Assembly (NCBI GenBank): GCA_020249925.1
Contig: JADCER010000003.1
Coordinates: 62,001 to 126,000 of the forward strand
Length of the DNA: 64,000 bases
Direction of reading: 5' to 3'
From: Roseomonas sp.
Lineage (GTDB): Bacteria; Pseudomonadota; Alphaproteobacteria; Acetobacterales; Acetobacteraceae
Shown here: one piece after another, positions 36,022-43,502 of the stretch
Position numbering within the stretch: position 1 is the first letter of the stretch
Layout of the letters: each line of letters opens with the position of its first letter
Made by a program: the position numbers and the translations under genes
Notes under the pieces: generated by a model
The model's database searches: none
What the model was told of the DNA's origin: nothing
What the model saw: the letters and a program-made list of their open reading frames with translations, nothing else

Positions 36022-36082
36022 GCTGCGCGGCGATTTCCAGCGGCACCAAAGGTCCGGCACCGCGCCGCTGATGTTCCGTCAT
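35978..36082 (-). CDS. 34-codon micro-ORF in the 50-nt repeat, overlapping a gene start
   Basis: ATG at 36082 reads MTEHQRRGAGPLVPLEIAAQ and stops at 35978. Its first 20 residues match EHQRRGGGPLVPLEITAAEE in the 65-aa protein at 36756-36953, in the same relative frame. It overlaps the 235-aa gene's start by 44 nt in another frame. It may be a duplicated fragment of the 65-aa gene or a leader peptide. Low support. Confidence 0.3.
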   Translation of the reverse strand: MTEHQRRGAGPLVPLEIAAQHDRRKPHPRLCPFG

Positions 36083-36867
36083 CAGCGGCGCAATTGATCA
36101 GCCGAGAAATCACGTCTTTGGAATGGTGGCCAATGCTGCCACCCATTCAGGTGGCAGATCGGGCGTTTTCGGAATGCTGCGCCCACAGTATTCCTCAAGC
36201 GATTCGCGCCGCGCGTCCGCTTCCATATTCGTGAACCAGCGCGGCGGCTCCCTATGCAGGATGGCCCGTAATTCTTCGGCGCGTGAATTCAGTTCAACCG
36301 CCAACCAGGTTATCGCCTGCTCCGTCCCGGTCCCTCTCTGGTCGGGATTGATGCAGGTCAGGTCAGACAGAATGGCGGTCATATGCGCGATGGGGCGGAC
36401 GAATTGCTCCAGCGTGCAATCATCCACAAAAGACGGCGCATTATGCGCCACCTTGGAAGGCTTGCGCCGCGGTGGGGAATTCGCCGGGGGCGGCGCAGGC
36501 ATGGCCGGCGGCTTGCCTGGGGGCGGCGATGCACCTGGTTCAAGGAAGGCTTCAGGCGATTGGCCGGGGTGATTTGCAGCGGTGGCGGGTTTCCGCTTGG
36601 CCGACTCACCATTATGGGGGGTTCTAGCTTCGCTTGGCATGGGTTCTCTCCATCCTTGTGAGGTCAGGCGGGGCAGGTGATACGAGCACCAGCCCCGCCG
36701 CTTTGATTGCCGGGGAAAGCGCCCCGGCGCGCATCTCTCGCAGCCGCCGCGCGTTTCAATGCGTGGTGGCCTTGCCTATGGCGGCTTCCACCGCCTGGTT
36801 AAGCGCTTCCTCTGCCGCGGTGATTTCCAGCGGCACCAAAGGCCCGCCACCGCGGCGCTGATGTTCC
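36027..36867. repeat. Imperfect 50-nt repeat pair inside the element
   Basis: About 50 nt at 36027-36077 (GATTTCCAGCGGCACCAAAGG followed by CGCGCCGCTGATGTTCC-type sequence) recur at 36816-36867 with a few substitutions. The copies lie 740 nt apart. The right copy is inside the 65-aa gene; the left copy is just upstream of the 235-aa gene. Confidence 0.7.
36110..36640 (-). CDS. Unrecognised 176-aa Pro-rich protein of the element
   Basis: The first 65 residues are low-complexity and Pro-rich (PPPGKPPAMPAPPPANSPPR), followed by a folded part with FVDDCTLEQFVRPIAHMTAI, ITWLAVELNSRAEELRAIL and PPRWFTNMEADARRESLEEY. No family is recognised. The order of a disordered tail then a helical domain could suit an adapter. 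It is followed by the 65-aa gene and integrase upstream. Confidence 0.55.
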   Translation of the reverse strand: MPSEARTPHNGESAKRKPATAANHPGQSPEAFLEPGASPPPGKPPAMPAPPPANSPPRRKPSKVAHNAPSFVDDCTLEQFVRPIAHMTAILSDLTCINPDQRGTGTEQAITWLAVELNSRAEELRAILHREPPRWFTNMEADARRESLEEYCGRSIPKTPDLPPEWVAALATIPKT

Positions 36868-36953
36868 AGCACCAACACGCGCAGGTGATCCGCCGCCACC
36901 TTCACCGCCGGGAAATCAGCTTCAAGGTCTCGGGTATAGCGGGGGTGGATCAT
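36756..36953 (-). CDS. 65-aa small protein coupled to integrase
   Basis: ATG 36953 overlaps the integrase stop by 4 nt (ATGA), arguing that it is translated from the int mRNA. The product (MIHPRYTRDLEADFP, VLVLEHQRRGGGPLVPLE, ITAAEEALNQAVEAAIGK) is small and helical. An excisionase-like or regulatory role is plausible from position only. It contains the right copy of the 50-nt internal repeat. Confidence 0.55.
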   Translation of the reverse strand: MIHPRYTRDLEADFPAVKVAADHLRVLVLEHQRRGGGPLVPLEITAAEEALNQAVEAAIGKATTH

Positions 36954-38245
36954 GCGCCGGCGCCTCTGGCGCGGCGGTCGGCCAGCGTGACCAGTTCCGC
37001 ACCCTGTCCGACCAGGCCCGCCACATGCCCCTGCCACAAGGTCAGGGCTGCAATGATTTCCTGAGCGTAGTTATGGCGTTCATATGTGCCGACCAGCCCG
37101 GCACGTCCGCCGATATGGTTGATGCTCGCCTCGGCATGCTCACGCGGCACACCAAGGCGGGTTAGGCCCGTCCGCACCGTGCGGCGCAGATCATGCCAGC
37201 GCCATGGCGCCAGGGCCGGCAAGCCCACCTTTGCGGCTTCACTGGCCATTGCGTCATCCACCCTTTCCTTCAGCTTGGAAAAGCCCCGGAAACCGGCGCT
37301 GCGCATCCGCCCAAGCAGGTGATGGCCGGGCCGCATGTCATCACTGGCAGGCCATACCGCGCGCAATTCCGCCAAGGCTGATGCGTTTAGCGGCACCGTA
37401 TAGCCGGCCTGGTTCTTTGTTCGCTCACCGGGGATAGACCAAAGGCCGGCGGCGAGATCAATTTCCCGGCACACCATATCGGCAACCTCAATCTCTCTGG
37501 CGCCAGTCAGGATCAGCAGCCGCACAAAGGCGCGCAGCTTTGGCGGCTCTCGGTTGGCGACACTCCAAAGCAGGGCAAGTTCCTGATCAGTCAAAACCCT
37601 ATCCCGCGGCTTTGGTGCGGGTGCCAGCGTGGCAGCGCCTTTGCGTGGCAGTAGGGGCAGGTCCACCAAACCCTGCGCCTCGGCATGGTTGAGGAAGGCG
37701 GAAACGACGCGATAGATCAGCGCTGCCATGGCGGGGGCGGTTTTCCGCTTTGCGGTGACTATCGCGGTCCAATCGGCGCGCGTGGTGTGCTTCAGCTTGC
37801 GCTTGCCCAGCTTGGGCAGAATGTAGCGGTCGGCAATGCGCGCCACTTCGGTTGAATGCCGGTCAGACCAGGGGTTATGCGCATCGGCCGCGCGATCGGC
37901 TTGCCATGCGGCCAGCGCCTCTTGCACGGTTTGCAGCCGCGATTCCTCTGCCCGCGCAGCGCGGGCGGCCTTGCGTTCCGCCGCGGGATCAGCGCCCAAG
38001 GTGACACTGGCCAGCATCTTCTTTGCTGTCTTGCGCGCATCGGCAATGCCCATCTCTGGCCAGGTGCCCATCTTCACGCGGGTTTGCTTTCCGCCCTTGG
38101 TGCGGGTGCGGATGCACCAGGTAGCCGCCCCGGTTGAGGTCATCCGCAGAACCAGGCCCGAGACTCGCGTGTCGCGAATCTCGACCCGCACCGCGGTGGG
38201 GGTCTCCAGGGTGCGAAGCCAAGCATCATTCAAATCGCGCTGCAT
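36950..38245 (-). CDS. int: Tyrosine-recombinase integrase (P4/DUF4102 type)
   Basis: The 431-aa protein has an N-terminal DUF4102-like DNA-binding region (residues 16-100, GLVLRMTSTGAATWCIRTRT), a SAM-like core-binding domain (about 105-200), and a catalytic domain with Arg250, Lys277, His351-Asp-Leu-Arg354, His377 and nucleophile Tyr388 (GTYERHNY). This complete RKHRH-Y set predicts activity. Its start faces attR across 229 nt of octamer sites. Insertion in tRNA-Thr fits the family. Confidence 0.9.
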   Translation of the reverse strand: MQRDLNDAWLRTLETPTAVRVEIRDTRVSGLVLRMTSTGAATWCIRTRTKGGKQTRVKMGTWPEMGIADARKTAKKMLASVTLGADPAAERKAARAARAEESRLQTVQEALAAWQADRAADAHNPWSDRHSTEVARIADRYILPKLGKRKLKHTTRADWTAIVTAKRKTAPAMAALIYRVVSAFLNHAEAQGLVDLPLLPRKGAATLAPAPKPRDRVLTDQELALLWSVANREPPKLRAFVRLLILTGAREIEVADMVCREIDLAAGLWSIPGERTKNQAGYTVPLNASALAELRAVWPASDDMRPGHHLLGRMRSAGFRGFSKLKERVDDAMASEAAKVGLPALAPWRWHDLRRTVRTGLTRLGVPREHAEASINHIGGRAGLVGTYERHNYAQEIIAALTLWQGHVAGLVGQGAELVTLADRRARGAGA

Positions 38246-38474
38246 CAGCCCATTGCCCTTTCCGGTCCACGATGTGCCCCAGTCAGTTTATCGCAGGGTA
38301 TGTGCCCCCGTTTTCGAGTTTCTGGGGCACAAAACCGCGCGGGGGCACATTGGGGGCACAAAATATGCGCGATGCTGGGGCATTGCAAGTTATTCCCGAA
38401 AATTAGCGGTGATGTATTTCAAAGGAAAGTTTTCGAGGTGGAATTTTTCGGCCCCACCCGGCGGGACAATATCG
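38246..38474. promoter_or_regulatory. Integrase upstream region
   Basis: The 229 nt between the integrase start and attR carry five octamer sites and presumably the int promoter. Part of it, around 38400-38440, is AT-rich (TATTTCAAAGGAAAGTTTTC). No gene is seen. Confidence 0.45.
38273..38360. promoter_or_regulatory. Integrase arm-site-like octamers, right cluster
   Basis: Between the integrase start and attR lie two inverted copies (TGTGCCCC at 38273-38280 and 38301-38308) and three direct copies (GGGGCACA at 38324-38331, 38342-38349 and 38353-38360). The last two repeat the 11-nt spacing seen on the left. These 229 nt also must carry the integrase promoter, so the sites could autoregulate int. 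Confidence 0.6.
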
Positions 38475-38524
38475 GCTGATTTGTAATCAGAAGGTCGGGG
38501 GTTCAAATCCCTCACCCGGCACCA
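38475..38524 (+). repeat. attR, right copy of the 50-nt tRNA repeat
   Basis: The second copy of the tRNA-Thr 3' half. It lacks the 5' acceptor strand and D arm, so it is not a tRNA gene. Host sequence resumes at 38525. Confidence 0.93.
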
Positions 38525-38775
38525 GGAACTCCATTACCCTATGCCAAAAACCGTGCGACATCAAAAGATTTGACTTGAACCGCACCGGTTTTGCCAGGGG
38601 CCGTCTTGCTGAAGCCATGCTGCCATGGCCTTTGGGCGCCCATGCCCTGAAGCGCTGCTGGAGCCCAGATTATTGCAGCCTGTTCCCAACAACCGCGCCA
38701 ATCGGGCGACCAAACATGCGAACCCTGCTGCGCGGGGCTTTACGGGGGCGGGAAAGTCCAGCCTGCATCGCGCCA
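38525..38775. other. Host sequence past attR, 251 nt without a gene
   Basis: Short open frames here have no family features. The stretch separates attR from upp, which is transcribed toward it. I see no terminator or repeat. Confidence 0.35.
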
Positions 38776-39429
38776 TCACGTGCCGAAAACGCGATCCCCG
38801 GCATCGCCGAGCCCCGGGCGGATATAGCCATTCTCATCCAGTTTTTCGTCAATCGCCGCGGTCCAGATGGGCACATCGGGATGGGCTTGCCGCACATGCC
38901 GAATTCCCTCAGGCGCGGCGAGTAGGCAGATGAAGCGAATGCGCGTCGCACCGCGCGCCTTCAGCCTATCCAGCGCGGCAACGGCTGAATTGCCGGTCGC
39001 CAGCATGGGATCAAGCAAAATCACCAGGCGTTCGGCCAAATCTTCTGGCGCCTTGAAGTAGTATTCATGCGCCTCCAGCGTCTTGTGGTCGCGATAGACG
39101 CCGATATGTGCAACACCCGCTTCCGGCAGCAGGTTCAGCATGCCATCCAAAAAGCCAATGCCCGCGCGCAGCACCGGGGCGAAGATAGGCGGCTTGCCGG
39201 CAAGCTTCGGCGCGGCCATGCGTTCCAGCGGCGTTTCAATTTCGCGCGCTTCAAGCGGCAGATCAGCCAGCGCGGCAGCGCCCAGCAGCATGGCTATTTC
39301 CCGCAGCAGGGCGCGGAAGGTCGGCACGGGACAGGATTTTTCGCGCATTTGCGAAAGGCGATGTTGGATCAGCGGATGCCCCACCACGGTCAGCATGCCG
39401 TCATTATCTGATCCTGAAAGCGCAGCCAT
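38776..39429 (-). CDS. upp: Uracil phosphoribosyltransferase
   Basis: From ATG 39429 the 217-aa protein matches Upp: [18 protein letters not shown] near the start, [11 protein letters not shown], the PRPP loop [17 protein letters not shown] near residue 140, and the C-terminal [13 protein letters not shown] that closes the uracil site. It salvages uracil to UMP in the cytosol. An in-frame ATG at 39441 is also possible. It is ordinary housekeeping DNA beside the island. Confidence 0.96.
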   Translation of the reverse strand: MAALSGSDNDGMLTVVGHPLIQHRLSQMREKSCPVPTFRALLREIAMLLGAAALADLPLEAREIETPLERMAAPKLAGKPPIFAPVLRAGIGFLDGMLNLLPEAGVAHIGVYRDHKTLEAHEYYFKAPEDLAERLVILLDPMLATGNSAVAALDRLKARGATRIRFICLLAAPEGIRHVRQAHPDVPIWTAAIDEKLDENGYIRPGLGDAGDRVFGT

Positions 39430-39585
39430 GATTGCCTCCAACCCGCGGGAAGCGCTGCTTTAGGGGAGAATCCGCCGGGGAGGAAATAGGCTTTCCCGCC
39501 TGGGATGCCCTGAAAACAAGGGTTTAGCATCGGCCTTGGGGCCGGCGGCGCCTTGCCTATCTGGAGCAGCGGTGGGTGCTATGGT

Positions 39586-39612
39586 AAAAAAATAACCATA
39601 GGTTGTTTTTTT
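39586..39612. promoter_or_regulatory. A/T-tract hairpin upstream of UDP-sugar dehydrogenase
   Basis: AAAAAAATAACC (39586-39597) can pair with GGTTGTTTTTTT (39601-39612) through one G-U wobble. It lies between divergent upp and the dehydrogenase gene in an unusually AT-rich spot for this chromosome, and may be a regulator site or a transcription stop. Confidence 0.35.
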
Positions 39613-39623
39613 GAAAAGTAATG

Positions 39624-39643
39624 CAATCATAAGACTATGATTG
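39624..39643. promoter_or_regulatory. Inverted repeat over the UDP-sugar dehydrogenase start codon
   Basis: CAATCATA, spacer AGAC, TATGATTG form a perfect 8-bp inverted repeat whose right arm contains the ATG at 39637. In RNA it would hide the start codon; in DNA it could be a repressor site. Confidence 0.4.
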
Positions 39644-40902
39644 TGAGCCTGGTACACCCAGTACTTGCCCCCACGCCAAGCCTCAGCCGCGGGCGATTGG
39701 CCGTGCTCGGCCTTGGCTATGTCGGCCGGCCCTTGGCGCTGGGCGCTGCTGCCGCTGGCTATGATGTATGTGGCTTTGACCCGTCGCCCTCGGCGCGCGA
39801 GATTGCCGAGAAAGCCCATGCCGGCGGCCATGGCGGATTTCAGGCTTGCGCAGACCCGGTTCAGCTTGCCGGCGCCGATACCTGGCTGATTTGTGTCCCA
39901 ACGCCGCTTGATGCGCGCGGGCGGCCTGATCTGACCGCTGTGCGCGCAGCGCTTGGCATGGTGGTGCGCAGGCTGAAGCCGGGTGCGCTGGTTTGTCTGG
40001 TTTCCACCTGCCAGCCAGGGGCGACCAATGGCCTTTGTCGTTCGGTGCTGGAAGAAGCGGGTTGGCGCATCGGGCAGGATGTCTTTCTGGCTGTTTCGCC
40101 CGAACGCGACAACCCAGGGCCGCATGCGCCGCCAAGCCGCAGCATTCCGCGCCTGCTGGGCGCACCCGATGATGCCTCGCTTCGCCGTGCCCTGGCCTTT
40201 TGGCGCGATATTGTTGACCGGATTGAAGTGGTGGCGAACCCCGAGGTCGCCGAATGCGCCAAGCTTCTCGAAAATACCTATCGGCTGGTGAATATCGCGC
40301 TGATGGATGAACTCCACGCCGCTTTCACCGCGCTTGGGGTCGCGACGCGCGATGTGGTGGCGGCAGCGGCCACCAAACCCTTCGGCTTTTCGCCCTTTTG
40401 GCCCGGGCTTGGCGCGGGTGGGCATTGCATTCCGGTGGACCCGGCCTTTTTGCAAATGGAGGCAGCACGCGCGGGCGCCCCATCCGTTCTGTTGGCGAAG
40501 GCCATGGTGCGCAATCGCGGGCGCGTGGCGCGCGTGATGGGACAAATCCGCGCGAGGCTTGGTGATGATCTGGAAGACAAGCGCGTACTGGTCGCGGGCG
40601 TGACCTATAAACCCGATGTCGCGGATTTGCGCGCCGCCGCGCCGCTCAGGCTTTTGCGCCACTTGCATCTCGCGCGGGCTGAGCTTGCCTGGCATGATCC
40701 GGTGATCGGCACGATACCCAAGGCGCTGTCAGCCATTCCACGCAGCGCTGCCTTGATGATGCCGGATGGCGCGCGGCCAGAGGCGATCATCCTCGGCACG
40801 CCGCATCGCGCTTTTGACTTGGCGGCGATCATGCGCGCCGCGCCTTTGGTCTTTGACCCTTTCGGCATTTTGCCGCCAGGGCCGAGCGTTATCGTGGTCT
40901 GA
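39637..40902 (+). CDS. UDP-sugar 6-dehydrogenase (WbpA/Ugd family)
   Basis: The 421-aa enzyme oxidises a UDP-hexose C6 alcohol to the acid with NAD. It has Rossmann GLGYVGRPLALGAAAAG near residue 25, ICVPTPLDARGRPDLT near 85-100, Lys209 and Asn213 in AKLLENTYRLVNIALMDE, catalytic Cys264 in GAGGHCIPVDP, and VLVAGVTYKPDVADLRAAA. The VSTCQPGAT loop and PTPLD are closer to the WbpA type (UDP-GlcNAc 6-dehydrogenase) than to Ugd, but the substrate is an inference. It lies alone, convergent with D-carbamoylase. Confidence 0.92.
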   Translation: MIVSLVHPVLAPTPSLSRGRLAVLGLGYVGRPLALGAAAAGYDVCGFDPSPSAREIAEKAHAGGHGGFQACADPVQLAGADTWLICVPTPLDARGRPDLTAVRAALGMVVRRLKPGALVCLVSTCQPGATNGLCRSVLEEAGWRIGQDVFLAVSPERDNPGPHAPPSRSIPRLLGAPDDASLRRALAFWRDIVDRIEVVANPEVAECAKLLENTYRLVNIALMDELHAAFTALGVATRDVVAAAATKPFGFSPFWPGLGAGGHCIPVDPAFLQMEAARAGAPSVLLAKAMVRNRGRVARVMGQIRARLGDDLEDKRVLVAGVTYKPDVADLRAAAPLRLLRHLHLARAELAWHDPVIGTIPKALSAIPRSAALMMPDGARPEAIILGTPHRAFDLAAIMRAAPLVFDPFGILPPGPSVIVV

Positions 40903-40904
40903 CC

Positions 40905-41867
40905 TTAAGCCCCGCCCTGCCATTCCGCCGGCGGCACGCTGCCCACCTGTTCGGCAATGCGGCCATAATGTTCCGGGCGGCGATGGCGCGCGAAATCGAA
41001 AATCGTCTTCCGCCCCAATTCGCATTTGCCGAGGTCAGCTTCCGCCACGATCAGCTCATCATCCCAGCTTGTCGCCTGAGCCATGATCTCGCCCTGCGGG
41101 TTCACGATGATGGAATGGCCGAACAGCTCATGCCCATCTTCCGTGCCGGCCTTGGCCGTTGCGACCGCGAAGCAGGAATTCTGATAGCACCCGGATTGGA
41201 TGGATAAATGGCTATGGAACACGCGCAAATGAGGCGCCTCAAAGCCACGATTTTCCATATTCAGTGACGGCGTATTGTAGCCGAGCATGACCAATTCCAC
41301 CTGCTGCAAGCCCATCACGCGCCAGGCTTCCGGCCAGCGGCGGTCATTGCAGATCATCATGCCAAGATTGACAGGCTGGCCCGCAACGGGCGCACGGATC
41401 ACGGGAAAGCCGAGATCGCCCGGTTCGAAATAACGCTTTTCCAGATGCTGCACATGGCGGACGGGATCGAATTCCTTATGCCCCGGCAAATGCACCTTAC
41501 GGTATTTGAGAACGATCTCGCCAGAGGGCAGCACGAAGACCGCGGTATTGAAGCGCCTGCCTTCCGGCGTTTTCTCGGCATAGCCCAGATGAAAGGCGAT
41601 GCCGTATTTGCGCGCGGCTTCAAAGAGCGGCGCGGTTTCATTGGAAGGGAGTGCCGCTTCATACCAATGATCCGCATTGGCGAGGTCTTCCTCATACCAG
41701 CGCGGGAAGAAGGTGGTCAGCGCCAATTCTGGAAACACCACAACCTCAGCACCGCGTTGATGCGCCTTTTCCATCAGTCGGATCATGCGCCCGACGGCAA
41801 CATCACGGCCTTCGGCCTTTTGGATCGGGCCCAGCTGCGCGGCGGCCAGAACAAGGGAACGGGTCAT
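40905..41867 (-). CDS. N-carbamoyl-D-amino acid hydrolase (nitrilase family), copy 1
   Basis: The 320-aa protein matches the D-carbamoylase branch of the nitrilase family: catalytic Glu47 (VFPELALTTFFPRW), Lys124 (YRKVHLPGH) and Cys173 (ICNDRRWPEAWR), with HLEKRYFEPGDLGFPV and HSHLSIQSGCYQN. It cleaves N-carbamoyl-D-amino acids to the free D-amino acid, CO2 and ammonia, the last step of hydantoin breakdown. The paralogue at 42558-43502 lies beyond a divergent VOC gene. Its start is 133 nt from that VOC gene. Confidence 0.9.
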   Translation of the reverse strand: MTRSLVLAAAQLGPIQKAEGRDVAVGRMIRLMEKAHQRGAEVVVFPELALTTFFPRWYEEDLANADHWYEAALPSNETAPLFEAARKYGIAFHLGYAEKTPEGRRFNTAVFVLPSGEIVLKYRKVHLPGHKEFDPVRHVQHLEKRYFEPGDLGFPVIRAPVAGQPVNLGMMICNDRRWPEAWRVMGLQQVELVMLGYNTPSLNMENRGFEAPHLRVFHSHLSIQSGCYQNSCFAVATAKAGTEDGHELFGHSIIVNPQGEIMAQATSWDDELIVAEADLGKCELGRKTIFDFARHRRPEHYGRIAEQVGSVPPAEWQGGA

Positions 41868-42000
41868 GAATGCATCCTTCGCTCAATCAGTATATCACCC
41901 TCAATATATAGCTGCAGACATCCTGTTCTACTTCTTGTTTTTTGTCCCTATTTCACTGTTATCGTTGATTTCCGCCCAATATTTTGCGAAAGCACTGACC

Positions 42001-42423
42001 ATGACCTCATCAATTCCGCCCCCTAAACCAATCGCTCTCGTCCCAGAGCTAGAGGTGGCGGATTTTGATCGCAGCATGCATTTCTATGTCGAGGTGCTTG
42101 GCTTTGTCATCCAATATGACCGGCCAGAACGCCCGTTCGCGTATCTGGCATTGGGAGATGCGCATATCATGATCGAGAAGGGCGGTGGATGGATGACAGG
42201 CCACCTTGAGCGCCCTTACGGGCGTGGCATCAACTTCCAGGTACGCGTACCCGAAGTTAAGTCAGTAAGCGAACGCCTTGCCGCCGCCGGCTGGCCAGTG
42301 TTCCAAGACATCGAGGATGCTTGGTACAGGCGCGGCACCGAGCATTTTGGTGCACGAGAACTGGTCGTCCAGGACCCGGATGGCTACCTCTTGCGCTTCT
42401 CGCAGGACCTGGGCGTTCGCTAA
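42001..42423 (+). CDS. VOC-family (glyoxalase/bleomycin-resistance) protein
   Basis: The 140-aa protein starts at 42001. It has the paired betaalphabetabetabeta modules of the vicinal-oxygen-chelate family: LVPELEVADFDRSMHFYVEV, FAYLALGDAHIMIEKGG, GRGINFQVRVPEVKSVSERL and ELVVQDPDGYLLRFSQDL. It resembles bleomycin-binding proteins and lacks a clear full metal triad by eye. Upstream DNA (41880-41990) is AT-rich compared with the surroundings, hinting at transfer. It sits between two D-carbamoylase paralogues, opposite to both. Confidence 0.8.
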   Translation: MTSSIPPPKPIALVPELEVADFDRSMHFYVEVLGFVIQYDRPERPFAYLALGDAHIMIEKGGGWMTGHLERPYGRGINFQVRVPEVKSVSERLAAAGWPVFQDIEDAWYRRGTEHFGARELVVQDPDGYLLRFSQDLGVR

Positions 42424-42557
42424 GCAGGGGCGGCAAGCAGGCCACTTGGAGCACCAGCATGGCCGAGGCAAGCGAGCTTTCTTGGTACTGGCTCGGCCCA
42501 ATGCTGTGACCAATTTTGGGGTCCGAAAGAGTGTGCGCGTGATTCGCGCGGCGCGCA

Positions 42558-43502
42558 TCACGCCGGCGGCACGGCCCCCACCTGGTCAATAATGGCACGA
42601 TACCATTGCGGCCGGCGATGGGCGGCGAAGTTGAACATCTTCTCCTTCCCCTGCTTGCAGGCATCAAAATCCACATCGGCGATGATGATCTCATCATCCA
42701 GCGTCTTGGCTTCCGCCACCACGCGGCCATTCGGGTCCACAATCACCGAACCACCAATGAGGCCCGAGCCATCCTCAACCCCGGCCTTGGCGACCGAAAT
42801 CGCCCAGGTTGCATTCATATAGGCATTGCCCTGCACCGCGAGGGTGGAATGAAAGGTGCGGAGCGACTGGTCTTCGCTATCGCCCCCCATTGGATCATAG
42901 GCGGCGGAGTTATAGCCAATCAGCATCAACTCGATCCCCTGCAAGCCATAGCAGCGCCAGGCTTCCGGCCAGCGGCGGTCATTGCAGATCAACATGCCAA
43001 GCACGGGCCGGCCCCAGGCATCGGGGCCGCGAAAGGCGGGGAAGCCCAGATCGCCATATTCGAAATAGCGCTTTTCCAATTGCTGGAAGCGATCCCCCAC
43101 GCGCGGTTCCACCGTGCCGGGCAGATGGATTTTGCGATATTTTCCGAGCACGCTGCCATCCGGCCCCACCGTGATGGCCGTATTGTAGCGCTTGCCATGC
43201 GGCGTCAGTTCCGCATAGCCAAGATAAAAGCCAACGCCGAGCGCGCGCGCGCGATCAAACAAGGGCTGCACGCGCGGATTGGGCATTTCGCGTTCAAAAT
43301 AACTGTCCAATTCCGCCTGATCGGTGAACAGCCAGCGCGGGAAGAAGGTGGTCAGCGGCAATTCCGGAAACACCACCATCTTCGCCCCCGCGGCGGCGGC
43401 CTGTTCCAGCAGGGCGATCATGCGCGCCAGGATCGCTTCCCGACTATCAGCTTTTTGGTTCGGCCCCATTTGGGCGCCGGCAAGGCGCAATACGCGGCTC
43501 AT
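42558..43502 (-). CDS. N-carbamoyl-D-amino acid hydrolase (nitrilase family), copy 2
   Basis: The 314-aa protein has Glu47, Lys124 and Cys173 at the same positions as copy 1 (VFPELPLTTFFPRW, YRKIHLPGT, ICNDRRWPEAWR) and a shared C-terminus (HRRP..Y, QVGAVPPA). The two clearly derive from a duplication but have diverged widely, so different D-amino acid preferences are likely. The stop of the upstream Bug gene overlaps the start by 4 nt, placing this copy in the hydantoin operon. Confidence 0.9.
   Translation of the reverse strand: MSRVLRLAGAQMGPNQKADSREAILARMIALLEQAAAAGAKMVVFPELPLTTFFPRWLFTDQAELDSYFEREMPNPRVQPLFDRARALGVGFYLGYAELTPHGKRYNTAITVGPDGSVLGKYRKIHLPGTVEPRVGDRFQQLEKRYFEYGDLGFPAFRGPDAWGRPVLGMLICNDRRWPEAWRCYGLQGIELMLIGYNSAAYDPMGGDSEDQSLRTFHSTLAVQGNAYMNATWAISVAKAGVEDGSGLIGGSVIVDPNGRVVAEAKTLDDEIIIADVDFDACKQGKEKMFNFAAHRRPQWYRAIIDQVGAVPPA

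Larger units (their letters stand above)
30097..38524. mobile_element. 8.4-kb integrated element in tRNA-Thr
   Basis: The interval is bounded by a perfect 50-nt direct repeat of the tRNA 3' half, contains a tyrosine integrase next to the right end, and has a coherent leftward gene string: integrase, small proteins, AlpA-like regulator, primase, helicase-type ATPase, unknowns and an M41-like protein. An iteron/pyrimidine-rich origin-like region sits at the left. There are no capsid, terminase, portal or conjugation genes. It therefore resembles a phage satellite (P4/PICI/SaPI logic) or a minimal integrative mobilisable element. Its satellite status is inferred from architecture, not from a named homologue. 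Confidence 0.85.

Noticed and set aside
38475-38524. A second tRNA-Thr gene
   Set aside because: Only the 3' half is present; the acceptor 5' strand and D arm are missing, so it is the attR copy.
41785-42000. N-terminal extension of the VOC protein
   Set aside because: The extra 72 codons include the upstream AT-rich tract and are not VOC-like; ATG 42001 starts directly at the fold.
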